Positions 59,468 through 64,000 of a DNA stretch of 64,000 nt are shown here, piece after piece. Location of the stretch: NCBI GenBank assembly GCA_947475525.1, contig CANJMI010000004.1:62001-126000 (forward strand), given 5' to 3'. This DNA comes from Polyangiaceae bacterium (GTDB lineage Bacteria; Myxococcota_A; Polyangia; Polyangiales; Polyangiaceae). The notes beneath the pieces were generated by a model. The model saw only the letters and a program-made list of their open reading frames with translations, was not told the DNA's origin and did not search any database. The position numbers and the translations under genes are program-made. Within the stretch, counting starts at the first letter, position 1. Every line of letters starts with the position of its first letter.

Positions 59468-60643
59468 TCAGCGGCCGTAGACGATTCGCTCGCTGCGAAA
59501 GAGGGCGGCTGTCGCAAGCACGGCGACGCACGCGAGCACCATCGCCGAACCGCCGGCGGCAAAAAACGCGAGCGGCGTCGGAGCCTCGCCCCGCACGATA
59601 GCCGCCAAGATTGCCTGCTGTCCGACGACGGGTAGCGCCGCCATCGCGGGCCCCGGCTTCATCGGCTGCAGCGATAGATAAAGTGCCGGGAGCATCGGCG
59701 CGAACGTCAAGAGCGAGAGGTATATCTGCGCCTCTTTGACGGTGCGCGCGAAGCTCGCCACCAAGAGTTCGACGGCGGCGGCGAGCGGCGTGAGCGGCAA
59801 GACCGTCGCGAGCACCAGCAGGAGGTCGCGAGGGGATAGACTCGCGGCCATGCCGAAACGGTGAAGCGGCACGCGGCTGAGCGCGAGAGCGGTGCATGCG
59901 AGCGTGACGACGACGGTGGTGGCCGCGAAGGCCGTCGCGGCAAACCACTTTCCAACCACGAGGTCCCGTCGTGAAACCGGCGTCAGCAGCAAGGGTTCGA
60001 ACGAGCCGCGCTCGCGCTCTCCAGCGGTCACGTCACTCGCGAGATGCATCCCCCCGATGAAGGCGGCCATGAGCACGAACAAGGGGACGAAATTCAAGAA
60101 AACAGCGCCGCGCGACTGAGGCGTCGAGAGATCAACCTCGTGCACCGCAACGGCCTGTGCGAGGTTCGGACTCACGCCGCGGGCCATGAGCCGCAGCGCA
60201 CCGACAGTCTGGCCGTACACCTGAAGCGCGCGTTGGACCCGTCGCACCGCGGGGCGAGCGTCCTCCCGCGCGTCATCGAGCACGAGCTCGACGTCGGCAC
60301 TTCGCCCCAGACGTAGTGCCTCGGCGTAATTGCTCTCGACGATCAGGACCGCATCGGCACGTCCCGAGCGTACTTCCGCGATCGGATCGGCCGGCGCATC
60401 GACGACCGTGATGCCCTCGTTCACGAGGTGCCGAATCAGCGCGGGGGCGCGCTCCGCATGAGCCACCGGCAAGCGAATCGGAGGCTCGGCCGTCGCGCGT
60501 TCCACGAGCGTCGCGAGCATCAACGAAACGAGCGTCGGGCCGACGAGCGGAAATACGAGCAAGGAGAAAAGCGCCCGGCGGTCACGCATTCCATCGCGGA
60601 GCTCTTTCTTCAGCACGACAAGCACGAGGCGCGCGCGACTCAT
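59468..60643 (-). CDS. natB: ABC-2 type permease, NatB-like
   Basis: 391 residues. N-terminal cytoplasmic KKELRDGMRDRR followed by a membrane helix, a periplasmic loop of about 170 residues, then five to six helices with TAGERERGSFEPLLLTPVSRRDLVVGKW, typical of NatB/ABC-2 exporters. The first ATG overlaps the natA stop by three bases. Exported substrate unknown (sodium or peptides in relatives). Confidence 0.87.
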   Translation of the reverse strand: MSRARLVLVVLKKELRDGMRDRRALFSLLVFPLVGPTLVSLMLATLVERATAEPPIRLPVAHAERAPALIRHLVNEGITVVDAPADPIAEVRSGRADAVLIVESNYAEALRLGRSADVELVLDDAREDARPAVRRVQRALQVYGQTVGALRLMARGVSPNLAQAVAVHEVDLSTPQSRGAVFLNFVPLFVLMAAFIGGMHLASDVTAGERERGSFEPLLLTPVSRRDLVVGKWFAATAFAATTVVVTLACTALALSRVPLHRFGMAASLSPRDLLLVLATVLPLTPLAAAVELLVASFARTVKEAQIYLSLLTFAPMLPALYLSLQPMKPGPAMAALPVVGQQAILAAIVRGEAPTPLAFFAAGGSAMVLACVAVLATAALFRSERIVYGR

Positions 60644-61389
60644 TCGCTTACCCCGTCGAGTTCGGACTCTCGCACCGTCGAGGTGAGCTCGATGAACGCT
60701 TCCTCGAGCGACGCTTTGCCGGTGCGCTCGCGCAGCTCGTCGGTCGTGCCGCAAGCGACGACCCGTCCCGCTGACATCACGACGATACCGTCGCACAACG
60801 CGGCCACCTCTTGCATCGCGTGACTCGAGAACAACACGGCTCGGCCGCGCGCCTTCAACTCGCGGATGAAACTTCGCAGCGAGCGGATACTGAGCACGTC
60901 GAGCCCATTGGTCGGCTCGTCGAGGATCACATTCTCGGGATCGTGGACGACCGCTCGGGCGATCGCGACCTTCATTCGCTCGCCTTGCGAGAAGCCTGCA
61001 ACGCTCCGGTCGGCGAGAGGCCCAAGCTCGAGCAGCTCGAACAACTCATCGATTCGGCGCTCGAGAGCGCGACCGCCAAGACCACACAGCTCGCCAAAAT
61101 AGCGCACGTTCTCGCGCGCGGTCAGGCGCGCATAGAGGCCACGCGCATCCGGCAAAATCCCGAGTTTCGCGCGGGCCCGAGCCGGGTCCTTCCGCGGGTC
61201 AACGCCGTCGATGGCAACCGAGCCGCGGCTCGGAGCGACGAGCCCACTCACCATGCGCAGCACGGTGGTCTTGCCTGCGCCATTCGGTCCGAGAAGCCCC
61301 GTTATCGCCGCGTCGGGGGCGCTGAAACTCACGCACTCGACCGCGGTCACTTCAACAAATCGCTTGTGCAGCTCGCTCGCTTCGATCAT
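60640..61389 (-). CDS. natA: ABC transporter ATP-binding protein, NatA-like
   Basis: 249 residues. Walker A GLLGPNGAGKTTVLRMVSGL, Q-loop LGILPD, signature GFSQGERMKVAIARA (SQG in place of SGG), Walker B NVILDEPTNGLDVL, and H-loop SSHAMQEV. Start ATG overlaps the stop of the hydrolase gene upstream (ATGA). Partner of natB. Confidence 0.92.
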   Translation of the reverse strand: MIEASELHKRFVEVTAVECVSFSAPDAAITGLLGPNGAGKTTVLRMVSGLVAPSRGSVAIDGVDPRKDPARARAKLGILPDARGLYARLTARENVRYFGELCGLGGRALERRIDELFELLELGPLADRSVAGFSQGERMKVAIARAVVHDPENVILDEPTNGLDVLSIRSLRSFIRELKARGRAVLFSSHAMQEVAALCDGIVVMSAGRVVACGTTDELRERTGKASLEEAFIELTSTVRESELDGVSE

Positions 61390-62822
61390 GGCCCAGGTCC
61401 CCCGCGATCGAGGAAAAATGCTGGTCGTTTGTGATCGGCGGCACACGAAACGTCGAGCCCCTCCGCGCCGTCGCGGTCGAGGAATCGCTCCACGAGACGG
61501 GGAACGCAACCGCGCGCCATCACGCCATGGCCGGCCTGCGGAACGACGACGTGGGTGGACCGCGGCAATCGCGCGCGCAGCCGCTCCGCCCAGTGCGGTG
61601 GCGTCACGGGATCGAGCGCACCCGACAACAAGAGCGTCGGTACCCCGAGCTCCAACGGCAGCGGCGTGAGCGGCCGCGGGCGGACGGGCCACAACGCGCA
61701 CGCCTCACGAAACTCGTCGAGCAAGGTCGCGCCTAGCAGCGTCTTTCTTTCGGCCGCACGGTCGGCCTCCGTAAGGCGTGGAACATCTTCGGCGCAGGCG
61801 ATCGAGAACAAGAGCCCGAGACTCATCCCTTCGTCGGCCGAGTGAGACAATACGGCAGTTTGCGCGAGCAAACCCTGGAAAACCCCGCGTTCCACCTCCG
61901 AGAGCGTCATCGGTAAGAGCGCCGCGAGCTCCGGCGCGTAGAGAAGACTCCGCACGACGGAGGCCAGCCCGTTCCGCTCCATCACGACACGCAGCGGAGC
62001 GTCGCTGTCCGGGTGGCGCAACTCCAACGTAGTGGGGGCGCTCGCCAGTCGTTCGAGGAGCAACGCGTACTTGGCGCGCGCATCCGGAAACGCGGTGCGG
62101 CACGACGTGTCCGCGGCGCATTCCGTAAACAGCCCATCGAGCGCGGCCTCGCCATCGCGACCGAAACTTCCACCGAGGATGAGCTCCGGTGGCGCCACGG
62201 CATCGAGCACGAGCGACCGCACGCTCTCCGGAAACCGTCCCGCATAGGCAAGGGCCAAACGAGTCCCGTACGAGACGCCGAGCACATCGACAGCACCGTA
62301 GCCAAGCGACTTCCGAACAGCCTCGAGGTCGAGGACGAGCGCGTCGGTCCCAAACGCCTCGAGATTTTTCCCCGCGTGCAAAGGTGCGCATGCTCGCGCG
62401 GCAGCCACGAGCGATCCGCCGCGAAAGGCTTGCGCTAAGTCATCCACGACCGGGCAATCGAGGGGCGCACTCTCGCCGGTCCCTCGAACATCGACCATCA
62501 CGAGGTCATGCGTCTCCGCGACGGACGCGAGCACCGGCCAAAGCTTAGGAAACGCTACGGTCGCCGCTTGCCCGGGTCCTCCTGCAAGCAAGAAAAGCGC
62601 CCGCCGCTCGCCCCCCGTCGACCGCGCCGGAACGCGAACGACATGCAGGCCGAGTTGCTTCGACGCGCCCGGAACTTCAGCCACCGTCACCGTCCCGCAC
62701 TCCGCCTCGCGTGGAACCCCGCGGACGACGCACGACCCGAGAGGGGAGTTCTCGACGGCGCTGCGACGATCGGTGCAGCCCCAAAAAGCGAGGGCAAACG
62801 AGATCCACGCGCGCGCCACCAT
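61386..62822 (-). CDS. Secreted alpha/beta hydrolase lipoprotein (TAP-like)
   Basis: 478 residues from ATG at 62820-62822. Lipobox LAFWGC, then ALFLLAGGPGQAATVAF, VMVDVRGTGES, nucleophile elbow GVSYGTRLALAYAGRFP, DPVTPPHWAERLRA (Asp) and QAGHGVMARGC (His): triad complete. Same architecture as prolyl aminopeptidase/TAP-like exported peptidases. It is followed by natA-natB, so the peptides it releases could feed or be cleared by that exporter, by inference. Confidence 0.87.
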   Translation of the reverse strand: MVARAWISFALAFWGCTDRRSAVENSPLGSCVVRGVPREAECGTVTVAEVPGASKQLGLHVVRVPARSTGGERRALFLLAGGPGQAATVAFPKLWPVLASVAETHDLVMVDVRGTGESAPLDCPVVDDLAQAFRGGSLVAAARACAPLHAGKNLEAFGTDALVLDLEAVRKSLGYGAVDVLGVSYGTRLALAYAGRFPESVRSLVLDAVAPPELILGGSFGRDGEAALDGLFTECAADTSCRTAFPDARAKYALLLERLASAPTTLELRHPDSDAPLRVVMERNGLASVVRSLLYAPELAALLPMTLSEVERGVFQGLLAQTAVLSHSADEGMSLGLLFSIACAEDVPRLTEADRAAERKTLLGATLLDEFREACALWPVRPRPLTPLPLELGVPTLLLSGALDPVTPPHWAERLRARLPRSTHVVVPQAGHGVMARGCVPRLVERFLDRDGAEGLDVSCAADHKRPAFFLDRGGPGP

Positions 62823-62963
62823 GAACTTGGACGCTACACCAAAATTCGGTACCGCTGATTTCAAGCGGGCTCGGGCTGTCCTGACAGCTTTGTGACTGGG
62901 GCCACTGCTCGATCGCTGCTAAGGCACTCCCGTTCCGCGCAACAAACGCTCCGAGACCCCCTC

Positions 62964-63932
62964 ATGGATACCACCCTCGCCATCCAGAGCCAGCCCGTAG
63001 CGATCGAGCTGCATCGTCTCCTGCGCGATCTCGATCCGTCGCGATTCCGCTCGGATATCGAAGCCGCGCTGCGAGCACGCATCTCGGACATCGCCGATAA
63101 ATTCCGGCGGATCAGTGAGCGCAATCAGGCCAGTGACGCCGATGACTTGCCCTCGACGCTCGCGCACCTCGCCGAGGTCCTCTCGGCAGAGCTTCCCGCG
63201 ACGGAGTTGCCGGCCGAAAAGCTGACGGAAGCGTGGGCCGCTTACCGCAAACGCGTTGGCGCCGCTTATGAAGCGTTGAGCCTCCGTCTCCGCGCGCGCG
63301 AGGTCGAGCTGCCGAGCCTTCGGCCGACCAACTACGCTCGCAGCCTCGTGCATGTTTTCTGCGGTGTCACCAGCTTGCTCATCGTCGAGTACCTGCTCGA
63401 TGCCCGTCTCCGCGCGCGCGTGCCGGTGGCGTTTGCGCTCTTTTTCTGGTTCCTCGAGGGCCTGCGGCGCGTCTCGCCACGTGCGAACCGCGTGCTCATG
63501 GCCGCCTTTTCGCGAATCGCACACCCACGTGAGGCCTACCAGCCGAACTCGTCGAGTTGGTACGGCACGTCGCTCGCGTTGCTCGGGCTCTTCTTTCCGT
63601 TGCCGCTGTGCGCGGTCGCAATTGCGATCGTCGGGTTTGCGGATCCGGCGGCGTCGCTCGTCGGGCGCCGCTACGGTCGCACGAAGCTCGTCGGGCAGCG
63701 GTCGCTCGAAGGCACCGTGACGTTCGCCCTCGTCGCCACCCTCGTCGGGTTCGTCGCGCTGCGACTCTGGCACGCCAGTGATTTCTCGGTCACTCGCGCA
63801 CTCGCCGTCGCCACCACGGCAGGCGTAGCTGGCGCGTTGGCGGAACTTTTCAGCAGCAAAATCGACGACAACTTGTCGGTGCCGATGGCCGCCGCAACGT
63901 TCGGCGCGGTTGCTTCTTGGCTCTTCGCCTAA
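62964..63932 (+). CDS. Diacylglycerol/polyprenol kinase family (phosphatidate cytidylyltransferase-like) membrane protein
   Basis: 322 residues. N-terminal 115 residues soluble and helical; then about six membrane helices. The C-terminal half has SSWYGTSLALLGLFF, VGFADPAASLVGRRYGRTKL, QRSLEGTVTFA and SKIDDNLSVPM, matching dolichol kinase/phytol kinase/DGK1-type CTP-using kinases. Substrate not determined. The final codons are the first unit of the repeat array that follows. Confidence 0.85.
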   Translation: MDTTLAIQSQPVAIELHRLLRDLDPSRFRSDIEAALRARISDIADKFRRISERNQASDADDLPSTLAHLAEVLSAELPATELPAEKLTEAWAAYRKRVGAAYEALSLRLRAREVELPSLRPTNYARSLVHVFCGVTSLLIVEYLLDARLRARVPVAFALFFWFLEGLRRVSPRANRVLMAAFSRIAHPREAYQPNSSSWYGTSLALLGLFFPLPLCAVAIAIVGFADPAASLVGRRYGRTKLVGQRSLEGTVTFALVATLVGFVALRLWHASDFSVTRALAVATTAGVAGALAELFSSKIDDNLSVPMAAATFGAVASWLFA

Positions 63933-64000
63933 CGTCTCATCGCGGTTGCTTCTTGGCTCTTCGCCTAACGTCTCATCGCGGTTGCTTCTTGGCTCTTCGC
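63906..64000 (+). repeat. Tandem 36-bp repeat starting in the 3' end of the kinase-like gene
   Basis: Copies of GCGGTTGCTTCTTGGCTCTTCGC start at 63906, 63942 and 63978, exact period 36 bp, the last cut by the window end. The stop TAA lies in the first unit. The reverse complement resembles the 5.6-kb array unit (GAAGAGCCAA, GCACCGC, GATGAGNCGT). Confidence 0.95.

Noticed and set aside
1-64000. tRNA genes, prophage, integron or complete IS
   Set aside because: No T-loop GTTCGAA context with a cloverleaf, no phage structural genes, no integrase except the decayed fragment.

Overview
The window is high-GC bacterial chromosome, densely coding on both strands, and most likely comes from a myxobacterium of the Polyangia/Sorangiineae type (phylum Myxococcota). 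This is inference from gene content: many lipoproteins with a Cys lipobox followed by Gly/Ser linkers, a Pkn-type Ser/Thr kinase with a C-terminal membrane anchor, a PilZ protein, a sigma-54 activator, a FapA/DUF342 protein, a secreted trypsin-like protease with a MYXO-CTERM-like tail, and an A-type carrier/YggX/RelA housekeeping set. No 16S rRNA or tRNA gene was seen, so the taxonomy rests on style only.

Layout. 1-5.1 kb: end of an amidohydrolase, pssA, a gamma-glutamyltransferase and a synthetase-only RelA. 5.15-6.25 kb: RNase P RNA with its terminator, an eight-copy tandem repeat array, and erpA. 6.3-9.85 kb: glycine cleavage cluster gcvT-gcvH-gcvPA plus a small unknown gene; gcvPB is not here. 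9.9-16.2 kb: lipoprotein, UvrD/Rep helicase, TPR/PEGA-like protein, FapA-like protein, CBS protein. 16.2-21.8 kb: Ser/Thr kinase, cytochrome-like lipoprotein, proC, then an acyl-CoA ligase translationally coupled to a creatininase-family amidohydrolase. 21.8-22.3 kb: wreck of an IS3-type transposase, the only mobile-element trace. 22.3-27.9 kb: AT-hook protein, YggX with a His-rich tail, PilZ protein, AmpG-like MFS, TetR regulator, metallo-beta-lactamase lipoprotein, winged-helix protein. 28-37.5 kb: FGE-like lipoprotein, MFS pump, VolA-like lipase, acyltransferase behind a double palindromic operator, caspase-like protein, thiD, trypsin-like protease. 37.5-42.3 kb: a 1424-residue three-part membrane fusion protein and a Nudix hydrolase. 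42.3-47.4 kb: sigma-54 activator divergent from an operon of an unknown protein and an HD-GYP-like protein. 47.1-53.4 kb: DUF2341-like lipoprotein, SAM hydrolase (DUF62), ferritin-like lipoprotein, cytochrome c membrane protein, acidic Asp-repeat lipoprotein with a strong terminator. 53.4-57.6 kb: poly-gamma-glutamate operon (mini-lipoprotein, pgsB, pgsC, pgsW) and a deoxynucleoside kinase. 57.6-64 kb: methyltransferase-epimerase pair, a hydrolase-natA-natB operon, a diacylglycerol/polyprenol kinase-like gene, and a second array of the same repeat family seen at 5.6 kb.

Genes acting together: gcvT/gcvH/gcvPA (one-carbon metabolism); RelA with RNase P and erpA as housekeeping neighbours; pgsBCW (surface polyglutamate) with an Asp-tailed lipoprotein; the HD-GYP operon facing its likely sigma-54 regulator; natAB export with a coupled lipoprotein hydrolase.

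The most unusual items are the spermidine-synthase-fold/GT-C/beta-sandwich fusion at 37.6-41.8 kb, the stop-codon-associated repeat family present at three places in the same orientation relative to the gene upstream, the double operator at 32.68-32.72 kb, and the Asp-tailed lipoprotein fused by translational coupling to the polyglutamate synthase operon.
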